A stretch of DNA of 64,000 nucleotides from Xenophilus arseniciresistens (GTDB lineage Bacteria; Pseudomonadota; Gammaproteobacteria; Burkholderiales; Burkholderiaceae_C): positions 806,001-870,000 of the forward strand of contig NZ_JAQIPB010000002.1 of assembly GCF_028023875.1 (NCBI RefSeq), given 5' to 3'. A model generated the notes under the pieces. That model ran no database searches. It saw only the letters and a program-made list of their open reading frames with translations, and was not told the DNA's origin. This document shows, one piece after another, positions 24,825 to 34,011 of the stretch. The position numbers were made by a program, and so were the translations under genes. Each line of letters begins with the position of its first letter. Positions within the stretch are counted from its first letter, which is position 1.

Positions 24825-26525
24825 ATGCCGAACCCCCATGCGGACTCCAGCGCCCCCTCGGCCGCCCCCAGCGCCGGCGGCCCCATCGTCCGGCATTTCA
24901 GGCAGGCGCTGCTATGGCCCCTGCGCCTGGTGCAGGCCCCTGGCGCCGCGGCCGCGCACCATGGTCCCTGGCATGTGCTGCGCGACATGGGCGAGGCCTC
25001 GCCCTGGCGCGAGGAGGTCGACGAATACACGGGCGACAGCAGTCGCTTCCACGAGCGCCACTACAACGAGTTCGTGAGCTTCCTGCCCTACGTGCAGCGC
25101 TTCCTGTACGGCGAGGGCCGCTCGAAGACGCGCAACGGCAGCCCGCCCTCGGGCAACGACGGCGATTCCCCGATGCGGGTGTTCCGCCGGCACGACATCG
25201 CGGCCGTGCGGCTGGTGACGCAACCCGGGGAGGCGCCCGTCACCCTCGAGGTGGTGCACTGCGACCTGTACTTCTTCTTCGACATCGACGTGGTGCTGCT
25301 CAACCTCGAAGTCGGCGCCGACCATCTGGGCCTGGCCCGGGCGCAGGAGATCCTCTACCGCTTCGGCCGTGCCTACCCCTCGGGCTGGGAGAGCGATGGC
25401 GCGGCGCTGCACTGCATGGCCAGCGTCGAATGGCTGGGCGCCGATGGCCGCGTGCTCGCCGCCTCCGACGCGCAGCAGCGCGAGCTCTTCCTGTCGCATG
25501 TGGCCCAGCACCGGGCGCCGCGCATCGCGGCGCACTGGGCCTGGCTGCTGCAGCCGCTGGTGAGCGACCATTCGGACGACCCCGGGGTGCTGCGCTACCG
25601 CCAGATCGAGTACTACCGCATGCCCGTGATGGCCTACCTGTCGCTCGACGATCCGCGCCGCCTCACGCGCGAAGACTTCGTGCGGCTCGCGCTGGTCACC
25701 GGCGCGGGCAAGGCCGACGCGCAACTGCCCTACGCCGAGCAGCACCTGGCCGACTTCGAGCACAAGTACTGCTACGACCGCTTCTGGGTGGACGCGGGCG
25801 CGGCCCCCAACACGCGCTACCTGTGCAACGGCCACGCGCTCGTGGTGGTGGGCGATGCGCACTCCGCGTTCTTCTGCTGCCGCGACCGCGGCGTGCTCGC
25901 GCAGTTCAGGCACCAGCACTTCCTGCTCTTTCTCATCGCGCATTTCCAGAAGGCGTCGCTGCTGATGTTCTCGGACCAGCTGGTCGAGGCGCTGAAGAAG
26001 CTCGACATCCGCAGCACGCCCAGCGTGAAGCAGTTCAAGCGCGCGATCCGCGCGAGCTTCGAACGCTTCCTGCGCTTCACGCACCGCTACTGGTTCCACG
26101 AGATTTCCGAGCAGGCGCAGGTGCGCGCGCTCTCGCACCTGTGCACCGCGCACCTCGGGCTCGACCCGCTGTACGACGAGGTCAAGGCCCGCATTGCCGA
26201 CATGAACAGCTACCTGGACGCCGACAGCCTGCGGCGGCAGGCCAGCACCGTGGTGCGGCTCACCGTGGTGACGCTGTTCGGCCTGATCGGCACCATCACC
26301 ACCGGCTTCCTGGGCATGAACCTGCTGGCCGAAGCCGAGGCCCCGCTGTGGCGCAGGGCGCTCCTGTTCGGCCTGGTGTTCATGCTCACCACCTGGCTGA
26401 CCATCTACACGATGGTGAAGTCGCAGCGGCTGTCAGACTTCATCGACGCGCTGTCGAACGACCGCCTGAGCTTGCGCGGCAAGCTGGCCACGCTGGCGCG
26501 GGTGTGGCGGCCTGGGGCCGACTGA
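24825..26525 (+). CDS. Long CorA-like divalent cation transporter
   Basis: 566 residues, much longer than E. coli CorA (316). The C-terminus has two hydrophobic segments, the first ending in the CorA signature Gly-Met-Asn (GMNLL, about residue 497), so Mg2+/Co2+/Ni2+ or Zn2+ transport is likely. The large N-terminal part (about 1-400) is cytoplasmic and not clearly alignable by eye to the CorA funnel. The gene probably starts leaderless: a TAAACT -10-like box (24813-24818) lies 6 bp before the ATG. It is divergent from the kgu-like operon and not obviously related to it. Confidence 0.75.
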   Translation: MPNPHADSSAPSAAPSAGGPIVRHFRQALLWPLRLVQAPGAAAAHHGPWHVLRDMGEASPWREEVDEYTGDSSRFHERHYNEFVSFLPYVQRFLYGEGRSKTRNGSPPSGNDGDSPMRVFRRHDIAAVRLVTQPGEAPVTLEVVHCDLYFFFDIDVVLLNLEVGADHLGLARAQEILYRFGRAYPSGWESDGAALHCMASVEWLGADGRVLAASDAQQRELFLSHVAQHRAPRIAAHWAWLLQPLVSDHSDDPGVLRYRQIEYYRMPVMAYLSLDDPRRLTREDFVRLALVTGAGKADAQLPYAEQHLADFEHKYCYDRFWVDAGAAPNTRYLCNGHALVVVGDAHSAFFCCRDRGVLAQFRHQHFLLFLIAHFQKASLLMFSDQLVEALKKLDIRSTPSVKQFKRAIRASFERFLRFTHRYWFHEISEQAQVRALSHLCTAHLGLDPLYDEVKARIADMNSYLDADSLRRQASTVVRLTVVTLFGLIGTITTGFLGMNLLAEAEAPLWRRALLFGLVFMLTTWLTIYTMVKSQRLSDFIDALSNDRLSLRGKLATLARVWRPGAD

Positions 26526-26649
26526 GCGGGCGTGCACACGGGCCGGGGGAATGGCCCCAGGCCCCGAATGTTTCTGTCACTGAAACCATTGAAGGGGCGG
26601 CTCCCGCTACGCTCGCGCATCCAAACCACCCGATGCAAAGGGCATTCCC

Positions 26650-27771
26650 ATGGCAGGCGAACCGCACGCGCAAGGCGCCCCTCTCCTCCGGCTGCGACGA
26701 TGCGGCGCAGCGCTCGCCGCGGCGGGCTGCGCGTTCCTCGCGGCCTGCAGCAGCGCAGGCGGCGCGGAACTGCGCAACGCCCCCTCGCCGCAGTTCCGCG
26801 ACGGCACCTACCACAACCCGCCCAACCCGCAGGCCCGCGCCACGCAGGGCGCGCTGCGCATCTGGGCGCGCTTTTTCCTGCAGTCCAAGCAGGGCACGGT
26901 GCCGGTGGACCCCATCCCCGTGCAGCCGCTCACGCGCGCCCAGCTCGACGCGCTGCCCGCTGACGCCAACCACCTGGTGCGCCTGGGTCATTCCTCGCAT
27001 CTGCTCAAGCTGCATGGCAGGTACTGGCTGATCGACCCGGTCTTCGGCGAGCGCGTGTCGCCCTTCAGCTTCGTCGGCCCCAAGCGCTTTCATGCACCGC
27101 CCCTGAAGCTGGAAGAGCTGCCGCCCATCGAGGGCCTGATCCTGTCGCACGACCATTACGACCACCTCGATGTGCCCACCATCGAGTACCTGCGCGAGCG
27201 GGTGCAGCGCTACTTCGTGCCGCTGGGCGTGGGGGCGCGGCTGCAGGACATGGGCGTGGCCAGCGCGCGCATCCGCGAGTTCGACTGGTGGCAGGGCGAC
27301 GAGCTGTCGGGCGTCAAGGTCACGGCCACGCCTTCCCAGCATTTCTCGGGCCGCACGCTGTGGGACCGCGACCGCACGCTGTGGGCTTCGTGGGTGATCG
27401 AAAGCGGCGGCCAGCGCATCTTCTACAGCGGCGATTCGGGCTACTTCCCTGGCTTTGCGCAGATCGGCGAGCGCTTCGGCGGCTTCGACATCGCGCTGAT
27501 CGAGAACGGCGCCTATGACGACTACTGGCCTTCAGTCCACATGACGCCCGAGCAGAGCGTGCAGGCCGTGCAGGACCTGCGCGCGCGCATGCTCTACAGC
27601 GTGCACAACAGCACCTTCGACCTGGCCTTCCATCGCTGGCAGGACCCGCTGGAGCGCATCGCGGCGCTGAGCGCGCAAAAGCAGGTGCCGCTGGCCACGC
27701 CCGTGATCGGCGAGGTGATGACGGTGGGCCAGCCGCGCGAGAACCGGCTGTGGTGGCAGGGCCTGAAGTGA
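26650..27771 (+). CDS. Metallo-beta-lactamase-fold lipoprotein hydrolase
   Basis: 373 residues. A hydrophobic N-terminus ends in a lipobox-like LAAC (near residue 33), suggesting a lipid-anchored periplasmic or outer-membrane protein. The metal motif SHDHYDHLD (about 166-174) is the HxHxDH of the metallo-beta-lactamase fold, with later Asp in SGDSGYF and His in PSVHMTPEQ. The arrangement is that of the NAPE-PLD/UlaG-like group, so a phosphodiesterase or lactonase activity is possible. The substrate is unknown. Confidence 0.82.
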   Translation: MAGEPHAQGAPLLRLRRCGAALAAAGCAFLAACSSAGGAELRNAPSPQFRDGTYHNPPNPQARATQGALRIWARFFLQSKQGTVPVDPIPVQPLTRAQLDALPADANHLVRLGHSSHLLKLHGRYWLIDPVFGERVSPFSFVGPKRFHAPPLKLEELPPIEGLILSHDHYDHLDVPTIEYLRERVQRYFVPLGVGARLQDMGVASARIREFDWWQGDELSGVKVTATPSQHFSGRTLWDRDRTLWASWVIESGGQRIFYSGDSGYFPGFAQIGERFGGFDIALIENGAYDDYWPSVHMTPEQSVQAVQDLRARMLYSVHNSTFDLAFHRWQDPLERIAALSAQKQVPLATPVIGEVMTVGQPRENRLWWQGLK

Positions 27772-27777
27772 GCGGGC

Positions 27778-27804
27778 GGCGGCCTTGGCAACGGCCAGGC
27801 CGCC
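27778..27804. terminator. Possible bidirectional terminator hairpin
   Basis: GGCGGCCT (27778-27785) pairs with AGGCCGCC (27797-27804) in the 42-bp gap between two convergent genes. There is no T-tract on either side, so an intrinsic terminator is only weakly supported. Confidence 0.35.
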
Positions 27805-27813
27805 CCTCACCCT

Positions 27814-30132
27814 TCAGCGCAGCTCGAAGCTGCCTTCCTTCACGGCCTGCGAATCGAGGCCGATCTGCACCTTGAACGCGCCGGGCTCGGCCACGCGCTT
27901 GAGCTGGGCGTTGTAGAAGCTGAGCTTGGCCTCGTCGATGGTGAAGCGCACCACCTGCTGTTCGCCGGGCTGCAGCATCAGCTTGCGGAAGTCCTTGAGT
28001 TCCTTCACGGGCCGCACCACCGAGGCGGCCACGTCCTGGATGTAGAGCTGCAGCACGGTTTCGCCCGCGCGGTCGCCGCTGTTGCGCACCGTCACGCTGG
28101 CCTGCACCTGGCCGCCGCGCGCCATCGTCGCGCCGGAGAGCTGGACGTCGGACACCTCGAACTGCGTGTAGCTCAGCCCATGGCCGAAGGGGTAGAGCGC
28201 GCCCTGCGGCTCGTCGAAGTACTGCGAGGTGTAGTTGCCCGGCTTGCCCGGCGTGAAGGGCCGGCCCAGGCGCGGGTGGTTGTAGTAGGTGGGCACCTGC
28301 CCCACCGAGCGCGGGAAGGAGATGGGCAGCTTGCCCGAGGGGTTGTAGTCGCCAAAGAGCACGTCGGCGATGGCCGGCCCGCCTTCGGTGCCCGCGAACC
28401 AGGTCTCCAGCATCGCATCGGCATTGGCCTTTTCCCAGTTCAGCGCCAGCGGGCGGCCGTTCATCAGCACCAGCACCAGCGGCTTGCCCGTGGCCACCGA
28501 CACGGTCTTGAGCGCCTTGAGCAGCTCCTGCTGGCTCTCGGGCAGGTCCAGCCGGGTGCGGCTCGACGATTCGTGCGACATGCCGCGCGCCTCACCCACG
28601 GCGGCCACGATCACGTCGGCCTGCTTCGCGGTGGCCACGGCCTCGTCGATCATCTGCTGCGGCGTGCGCTTGTCCTGCACCACCTCGGGCGCGTCCCAGT
28701 TCAGGAAGTTGAGGTATTCGACGACGGCCTTGTCTTCGGTCACGTTGGCGCCGCGCGCGTACAGCAGCTGGCCCTTGCCTTCGAGTGCCTTGGCCATGCC
28801 GGTGCGCAGGGTCACGGCCTGCGCAGGCAGGGCCTGGGCCGACCACACGCCGATGATGTCGATGGGCGTGTCGGCCAGCGGGCCGATCAGCGCCACCCTG
28901 GCCGACTTGGACAGCGGCAGCGTGCGGTTCCTGTTCTCCAGCAGCACCAGCGAGCGCCGCGCCACGTCGCGCGCGGGCTCGCGGTGCAGGCGGCTGGCGG
29001 CCTTGGGGTCGGCCGGATCGTCCTCGGCCTTGCCGATGCGGCGGAAGGGGTCGTGGAACAGGCCCATGTCGTACTTGGCGCCCAGTACCTCGCGCACGGC
29101 GTTGTCCAGCACCGCCATCTTCACGCGGCCCGACTTGACCAGGCCCGGCAGTTCCTTCAGATAGACCTGGTCGGCCATGCTCATGTCCACGCCGGCCTTG
29201 ATGGCCAGCTCGGCCGCTTGCGCATCGTCCTTGGCCACGCCGTGGCGCAGCAGCTCGGTGATGGCGCCGTGGTCGGAGAAGGTCACGCCCTTGAAGCCCC
29301 ACTCCTTGCGCAGCAGGTCCTGCAAGAGCCAGGTGTTGGAGGTGGCGGGCTGGCCGTTGACGGTGTTGAGCGCGATCATCACGCCGCCCGAACCCGCGTC
29401 GATGGCCGCCTTGTAGGGCGGCAGGTAGTCGTTGTACATGCGCATGGGGCTCATGTCGACGATGTTGTAGTCGCGCCCGCCCTCGACCGCGCCATAGAGC
29501 GCGAAGTGCTTGACCGAGGCCATGATGCTGTCGGGCTTGGCCGGCGAGCCGTTCTGGAAGCCCTGCACCATCGCGCGCGCCACCTGAGACACCAGGTGCG
29601 GGTCTTCGCCGAAGCCCTCGGAGGTGCGGCCCCAGCGCGGGTCGCGCGAGATGTCCACCGTGGGCGCGAAGGTCACGTCGATGCCGTCGGCGCTGGCTTC
29701 CATGGCTGCATGGCGCGCGGTCTTTCGCACGGCGTCCATGTCCCAGCTCGAGGCCAGGCCCAGGCCGATGGGGAAGGAGGTGCGGTGGCCATGCAGCACG
29801 TCGTAGGCGAACAGCATGGGGATCTTCATGCGGCTTTGCTGCACGGCCGCCTGCTGCAGCGGGCGCTGCTCCTTGCGGTTGACCGAGTTGAAGGTGCCGC
29901 CCACGCGGCCGGCCGCCACTTCCTTCTCGAGCTGGGGCGCAGGCATCTCGGGGCCGATGCTGATCAGCCGCAGCTGCCCCACCTTTTCCTCCAGCGTCAT
30001 CTGCCCCAGCAGATCGGCCACGAAGGCCTTCTTGTCGTTCAGCAGGGCAGGCTTGGGCTGGGCCCAGGCGGCGGCGCAGGCCAGGGCCAGGCCGGCCAGC
30101 GCAAGCGTCTTCGGCGCGGAAGTTGGGATCAT
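27814..30132 (-). CDS. bglX: Periplasmic beta-glucosidase BglX (GH3)
   Basis: 772 residues, close to E. coli BglX (765). The signal peptide begins MIPTSAPKTLALAGLALA and ends near AWAQ. It has a GH3 N-terminal barrel (about 60-390) with the catalytic nucleophile Asp in TFSDHGA (about residue 287), a GH3 C-terminal domain (about 420-640) and a fibronectin-III-like domain at the end. It hydrolyses beta-glucosidic bonds of oligosaccharides in the periplasm. Next to opgG it could act on periplasmic glucans or cellodextrins. An upstream extension of the frame to 30216 would remove the signal peptide from the N-terminus. Confidence 0.94.
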   Translation of the reverse strand: MIPTSAPKTLALAGLALACAAAWAQPKPALLNDKKAFVADLLGQMTLEEKVGQLRLISIGPEMPAPQLEKEVAAGRVGGTFNSVNRKEQRPLQQAAVQQSRMKIPMLFAYDVLHGHRTSFPIGLGLASSWDMDAVRKTARHAAMEASADGIDVTFAPTVDISRDPRWGRTSEGFGEDPHLVSQVARAMVQGFQNGSPAKPDSIMASVKHFALYGAVEGGRDYNIVDMSPMRMYNDYLPPYKAAIDAGSGGVMIALNTVNGQPATSNTWLLQDLLRKEWGFKGVTFSDHGAITELLRHGVAKDDAQAAELAIKAGVDMSMADQVYLKELPGLVKSGRVKMAVLDNAVREVLGAKYDMGLFHDPFRRIGKAEDDPADPKAASRLHREPARDVARRSLVLLENRNRTLPLSKSARVALIGPLADTPIDIIGVWSAQALPAQAVTLRTGMAKALEGKGQLLYARGANVTEDKAVVEYLNFLNWDAPEVVQDKRTPQQMIDEAVATAKQADVIVAAVGEARGMSHESSSRTRLDLPESQQELLKALKTVSVATGKPLVLVLMNGRPLALNWEKANADAMLETWFAGTEGGPAIADVLFGDYNPSGKLPISFPRSVGQVPTYYNHPRLGRPFTPGKPGNYTSQYFDEPQGALYPFGHGLSYTQFEVSDVQLSGATMARGGQVQASVTVRNSGDRAGETVLQLYIQDVAASVVRPVKELKDFRKLMLQPGEQQVVRFTIDEAKLSFYNAQLKRVAEPGAFKVQIGLDSQAVKEGSFELR

Positions 30133-30342
30133 CGCTTCGTATGTGACAGACAAAAGTGCGCCGGATGTTAGGCCATGGTCCAACGCGCGCCTGTGGGACC
30201 AGACCCCTCGTGACACGGCTCCTGCGCCCTTGTCCGACCCGCCGGCCGGGCCGGCCGCTGCTAAGCTTTGCCTCCATTGCCCAAGCGGTGGCGCCTGCCT
30301 GCGACCCAGGCCCTGCCACCGGGCGCCCCACTTTGTCCAAGA

Positions 30343-31959
30343 ATGAACCTGCCCGCTTCCAGCCGCAGCAGCGGCACCACCACCACCACCACAAAAAAGC
30401 GCCTGCTGCCCCGCCTCGCGGCGGCCCTGGCCGCCTCAGCCCTGCTGGCCAGCCAGGCCCTGGCTTTCTCGCTCGACGAGGTCTCGGCCAAGGCCCGCGC
30501 GCTGGCCGACCAGCCCTATGCGGCGCCAAAGAGCAACCTGCCGCCCGAATTCAGCAGCCTGCAGTTCGCCGACTACATGAAGATCCAGCCGCGCAACGAC
30601 CGGCTGCTGTGGTCCGACCAGCAGGCGCCCTTCCGCCTGAGCTTCTATCACCAGGGCATGCAGTTCAACGCGCCCGTGCGCATCAACGAGATCGTGGGCG
30701 ACCAGGTGCAGGAGCTGCGCTACGAAGCCGACCGCTTCGACTTCGGCGACCTGCACTTCAACCGCGAAAGCACGGCCCAGCTGGGCTATGCGGGCTTTCG
30801 CGTGCTCTCGCCGGTCAACCAGCCCGGCAAGTGGGACGAAGTGATGAGCCTGCTGGGCGCGAGCTACTTCCGCGTCATCGGCCAGGGCCAGTGGTACGGC
30901 CTGTCGGCGCGCGGCCTGGCCATCGACACCGTGCCGCCGGGCGGCGAGGAGTTCCCGAACTTCCGCGAGTTCTGGGTGCGCCGCCCCGCCGCGCAGGACC
31001 AGGAACTGGTGATCTACGCGCTGCTCGATTCGCCGCGCGCCACCGGCGCCTACCAGTTCATCCTGCGCCCGGGCAGCGACACGGTGGTGGACGTGCAGTC
31101 CAACATCTTCCTGCGCGCGGACATCACGCGCATCGGCATCGCGCCGCTGACCAGCATGTTCCTGTACGGGCCCAACCAGTTGAGCGACCGGCGCAACTTC
31201 CGCCCCGCCATCCATGACTCCAACGGCCTGGCCATGCTGACGGGCGATGGCGAGTGGATCTGGCGCCCGCTGAACAACCCGCACCAGGTGCAGGCCAGCA
31301 GCTTCCAGGTGCGCAATCCGCGCGGCTTCGGCCTGCTGCAGCGCGGGCGCGAGTTCTGGCGCTATGAAGACCTGAAGGACCGCTACGACCTGCGGCCCAG
31401 CGCCTGGATCGAGCCGCACGGCAACTGGGGCGCGGGCACGGTGGAGCTGGTGGAGATCCCGACCATCGACGAGACCAACGACAACATCGTGGCCTACTGG
31501 GTGCCGGCCGAGCCCGCGCGCCGCGGCCAGATGCTGCAGTTCGCCTACCGCATGCACTGGACCATGAACGAGCCGGCGCTGCATGCGGCCAACAACGGCT
31601 GGGTGCGCCAGACCTTCCACACCTCGGGCGAGCGGCTGCAGCGCAACCTGATCCGCCAGCTCGACGGCAGCATGGCCTGGAACATCGACTTCGAAGGCCC
31701 GGCCCTGGCCAACCTGCCGCCGGGCACCACGCTGACGCCCGACGTGAGCGTCAGCGCGAATGCCGAAGTGCTCGAGACGCAGCTGCAGCCCAACCCGCCG
31801 ATCCGCGGCTGGCGCCTGCTGATCCGCGCACGCGTGAAGGACCCGGCCCAGCCCGTGGAGTTGCGCGCCGCGCTGCGCCAGCCCGACGGCCGGCCCGTCA
31901 CCGAGACCTGGAGCTACCAGCTGCCGCCCAATGCGCAGCAGCTGAAGATCATTCCCTGA
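30343..31959 (+). CDS. opgG: Periplasmic glucan biosynthesis protein OpgG
   Basis: 538 residues. After a Thr-run (six ACC codons) a Sec signal peptide KKRLLPRLAAALAASALLA ends near QALA. The mature protein follows E. coli OpgG closely in segments such as PKSNLPPEF, SFYHQGMQF, LGASYFRVIGQGQWYGLS, RATGAYQF and DETNDNIVAYW. OpgG acts on osmoregulated periplasmic glucan backbones made by the membrane transferase OpgH. No opgH lies next to it, unlike the enterobacterial opgGH operon. The absence of a twin-arginine signal argues against OpgD. Its 3' end overlaps the convergent kinase gene by 11 bp. Confidence 0.93.
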   Translation: MNLPASSRSSGTTTTTTKKRLLPRLAAALAASALLASQALAFSLDEVSAKARALADQPYAAPKSNLPPEFSSLQFADYMKIQPRNDRLLWSDQQAPFRLSFYHQGMQFNAPVRINEIVGDQVQELRYEADRFDFGDLHFNRESTAQLGYAGFRVLSPVNQPGKWDEVMSLLGASYFRVIGQGQWYGLSARGLAIDTVPPGGEEFPNFREFWVRRPAAQDQELVIYALLDSPRATGAYQFILRPGSDTVVDVQSNIFLRADITRIGIAPLTSMFLYGPNQLSDRRNFRPAIHDSNGLAMLTGDGEWIWRPLNNPHQVQASSFQVRNPRGFGLLQRGREFWRYEDLKDRYDLRPSAWIEPHGNWGAGTVELVEIPTIDETNDNIVAYWVPAEPARRGQMLQFAYRMHWTMNEPALHAANNGWVRQTFHTSGERLQRNLIRQLDGSMAWNIDFEGPALANLPPGTTLTPDVSVSANAEVLETQLQPNPPIRGWRLLIRARVKDPAQPVELRAALRQPDGRPVTETWSYQLPPNAQQLKIIP

Positions 31960-33328
31960 CGAAGGCCTGGGGCGGCGCCTGCAGCACCAGCTGCATGCGC
32001 GCGCCGCCCAGCGGGGACTCTCCCACCACCAGCCGGCCGCCATGCATCTGGGCCACCTCGGCCACCAGGTGCAGGCCCAGGCCGGCTCCGCGCCCGCGCG
32101 GATGGATGCGGTGGAAGGGCTCGATCACCTGCTCGCGCTGCTGCACCGGAATGCCCGGGCCTGAGTCGTGCACGGCGATCGCGGCGGGCCCCTCTTCCAC
32201 GCACAGCTGGATCTCGCAACCCGCGCCGCCATGCTCGATCGCGTTCTGGATCAGGTTGGCCACCGCGCGCTCCAGCGCACTGGCGTCGGCACGCACCCAC
32301 ACGGCCCGGGGCGCTTCCACGGCCAGCGCGCAGCCGCTGAGGATGGCCAGCGGCGCCAGGTCGGCCGCCACGCGTTCGCACAGCGCGCGCAGCTCGGTCG
32401 CTTCGGCCTGCATGCCGCCGCGCGCGCGCTGCAGGCGCTGCAGGTCCAGCAGCTGTTCGGCCAGGGTCATCAGGCGCGTGGTGGCGCGCAGCAGCGGCGC
32501 CTTGTGCGCGCTTTCGGGCAGCGCGTCGGCCTGGATGCGCAGCGTGGTGATGGGCGTGCGCAGCTCATGCGCCGCGTCGGCCAGGAAGCGCGCCTGCCGG
32601 CGATAGCCCTCGTCCAGCCGGTCGAAGGCGCGGTTGACGGCTTCGACCAGCGGCAGGATCTCGGCCGGCACGCCCTGCGCGGGCAGCCGCGTGGCCAGCG
32701 CGTCGATGTCCACATGCTCGGCCTGCGCGGCCGTGGCCACCACGCCCCTGAGGCCGCGGCGGATGACGAAGGGCGTGGCCACCACCACCACCAGCGAGGT
32801 CACCAGCATGATGGGCGCCACCAGCACCAGGAAGGCCACGCCCCACCACTTGAGCTTGCTCATCAGCGAGAAGGGCGCGCGCGTGCGCACGATCAGGTTC
32901 ACCGGGCCGCTGGCGGTGTCGAAGCGCTCGAAGCGCGCCGCGGGCCGGGCGCTGGCATCGGCCAGGTCCAGCGCCGAGCGCTGCACGCCGTCGAGCACCT
33001 GCACCAGGGTTTCGTAGCGCGGCGGCACCTGGCCGTGGCGCAGCGTCTGGCCCCGGGCGTCGCGGGCGATGAACCACAGCTCGGGCGCGGCCCTGAGCAG
33101 CCATTGCAGTTCCTCGCCCTGCGCCAGCTGCAGCCGGCCGTCGGCACCATGGCCCAGCGCACGGCCCACGATCTGCGCGGTGGCTTCCCCGCCTTCGTCG
33201 ACGAAGCGGCCGGCCGCGCCGTACAGGGCCACGAAGCCCAGCAGCACCAGCAGGCTGGCGGCCACCTGCAGCATCACCAGGCTGCGCACCAGGCGCCAGC
33301 GCAGCGAGCCGACCGTCCCCGTCTTCAA
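31949..33328 (-). CDS. Membrane sensor histidine kinase
   Basis: 459 residues. Membrane segments at about 18-40 and 163-190 enclose a periplasmic sensor of about 120 residues; a HAMP-like linker follows. The phosphoacceptor His lies in DAAHELRTP (about residue 250), and the ATPase domain shows N-box NLIQNAIEH, G1 DSGPGI and G2 GRGAGLGL. Its ATG overlaps the stop of the response regulator gene (ATGA). The pair and the PAP2 phosphatase upstream form an operon reminiscent of envelope-sensing PmrAB/QseBC systems. Signal unknown. Confidence 0.94.
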   Translation of the reverse strand: MKTGTVGSLRWRLVRSLVMLQVAASLLVLLGFVALYGAAGRFVDEGGEATAQIVGRALGHGADGRLQLAQGEELQWLLRAAPELWFIARDARGQTLRHGQVPPRYETLVQVLDGVQRSALDLADASARPAARFERFDTASGPVNLIVRTRAPFSLMSKLKWWGVAFLVLVAPIMLVTSLVVVVATPFVIRRGLRGVVATAAQAEHVDIDALATRLPAQGVPAEILPLVEAVNRAFDRLDEGYRRQARFLADAAHELRTPITTLRIQADALPESAHKAPLLRATTRLMTLAEQLLDLQRLQRARGGMQAEATELRALCERVAADLAPLAILSGCALAVEAPRAVWVRADASALERAVANLIQNAIEHGGAGCEIQLCVEEGPAAIAVHDSGPGIPVQQREQVIEPFHRIHPRGRGAGLGLHLVAEVAQMHGGRLVVGESPLGGARMQLVLQAPPQAFVRE

Positions 33329-34011
33329 GCGGCAGCCCCGGGTGCCACGCGCAGCAGGTAGCCCACGCCGCGGATGGCGTGGATCTCGACGCCCGCGCGG
33401 CGCTGCTCGAGCTTGGCGCGCAGGCGCGAGACATGGGCTTCGAGCGAGTTGGACTGGATGTCGTCGGCTTCGCCGTACACGCGCTCGACCAGCCTCTGGC
33501 GCTGCACCGTGCGGCCCCTGGAGAGCAGCAGCGCCTCCAGCACCAGCAGCTCGCGCCGCGGCAGGTTCAGCGCCTCGCCCGCCACTTCGGCCTGGCGCAG
33601 TTCGTGGTCGAAGCGCAGGCGCCCGGCGCTGCTGAACTGCTGCGCCCGCACCGCGGGCCGGCGCGCCAGTGCGCGCAGCCGCGCCAGCAGCTCGTCGCTG
33701 GAAAAGGGTTTGGAGAGGTAGTCATCGGCGCCGCTGTCGAGGCTGCGCACGCGCTCGGCCACCTCGCCCATGGCCGTGAGCACCAGGGCCGGCGTGTAGC
33801 GCGCGGCAGCGCGCAGGTGTTCGATCAGGCGCAGGCCATCGCCGTCGGGCAGGCCGCGGTCCACCACCAGGATGTCGTGCCCGCCATCGAAGGCCAGTTC
33901 GGTGGCTTCGCGCAGCGAGCAGGCGATGTCCACCACCATGGACTGCTCGCGCAGCGCACTGGCCAATGCCTGCGCGAGGTCGGCATCGTCTTCGACGACA
34001 AGAACTTTCAA
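33325..34011 (-). CDS. OmpR-family response regulator (TTG start)
   Basis: 228 residues: receiver domain (1-118; acidic pocket Asp8/Asp9, phosphoacceptor Asp51, Lys in YLSKPF) and an OmpR winged-helix DNA-binding domain (about 130-222). There is no ATG or GTG near the conserved start KVLVVEDD. The codon giving the correct N-terminus is TTG at 34011-34009, which overlaps the PAP2 stop as TTGA and has AGGA 10 nt upstream. It is the cognate partner of the following kinase. Confidence 0.92.
   Translation of the reverse strand: MKVLVVEDDADLAQALASALREQSMVVDIACSLREATELAFDGGHDILVVDRGLPDGDGLRLIEHLRAAARYTPALVLTAMGEVAERVRSLDSGADDYLSKPFSSDELLARLRALARRPAVRAQQFSSAGRLRFDHELRQAEVAGEALNLPRRELLVLEALLLSRGRTVQRQRLVERVYGEADDIQSNSLEAHVSRLRAKLEQRRAGVEIHAIRGVGYLLRVAPGAAA

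Noticed and set aside
30343..31959. OpgD identity for the glucan protein.
   Set aside because: The signal peptide is Sec-type without a twin-arginine motif, and the segments follow OpgG more closely.
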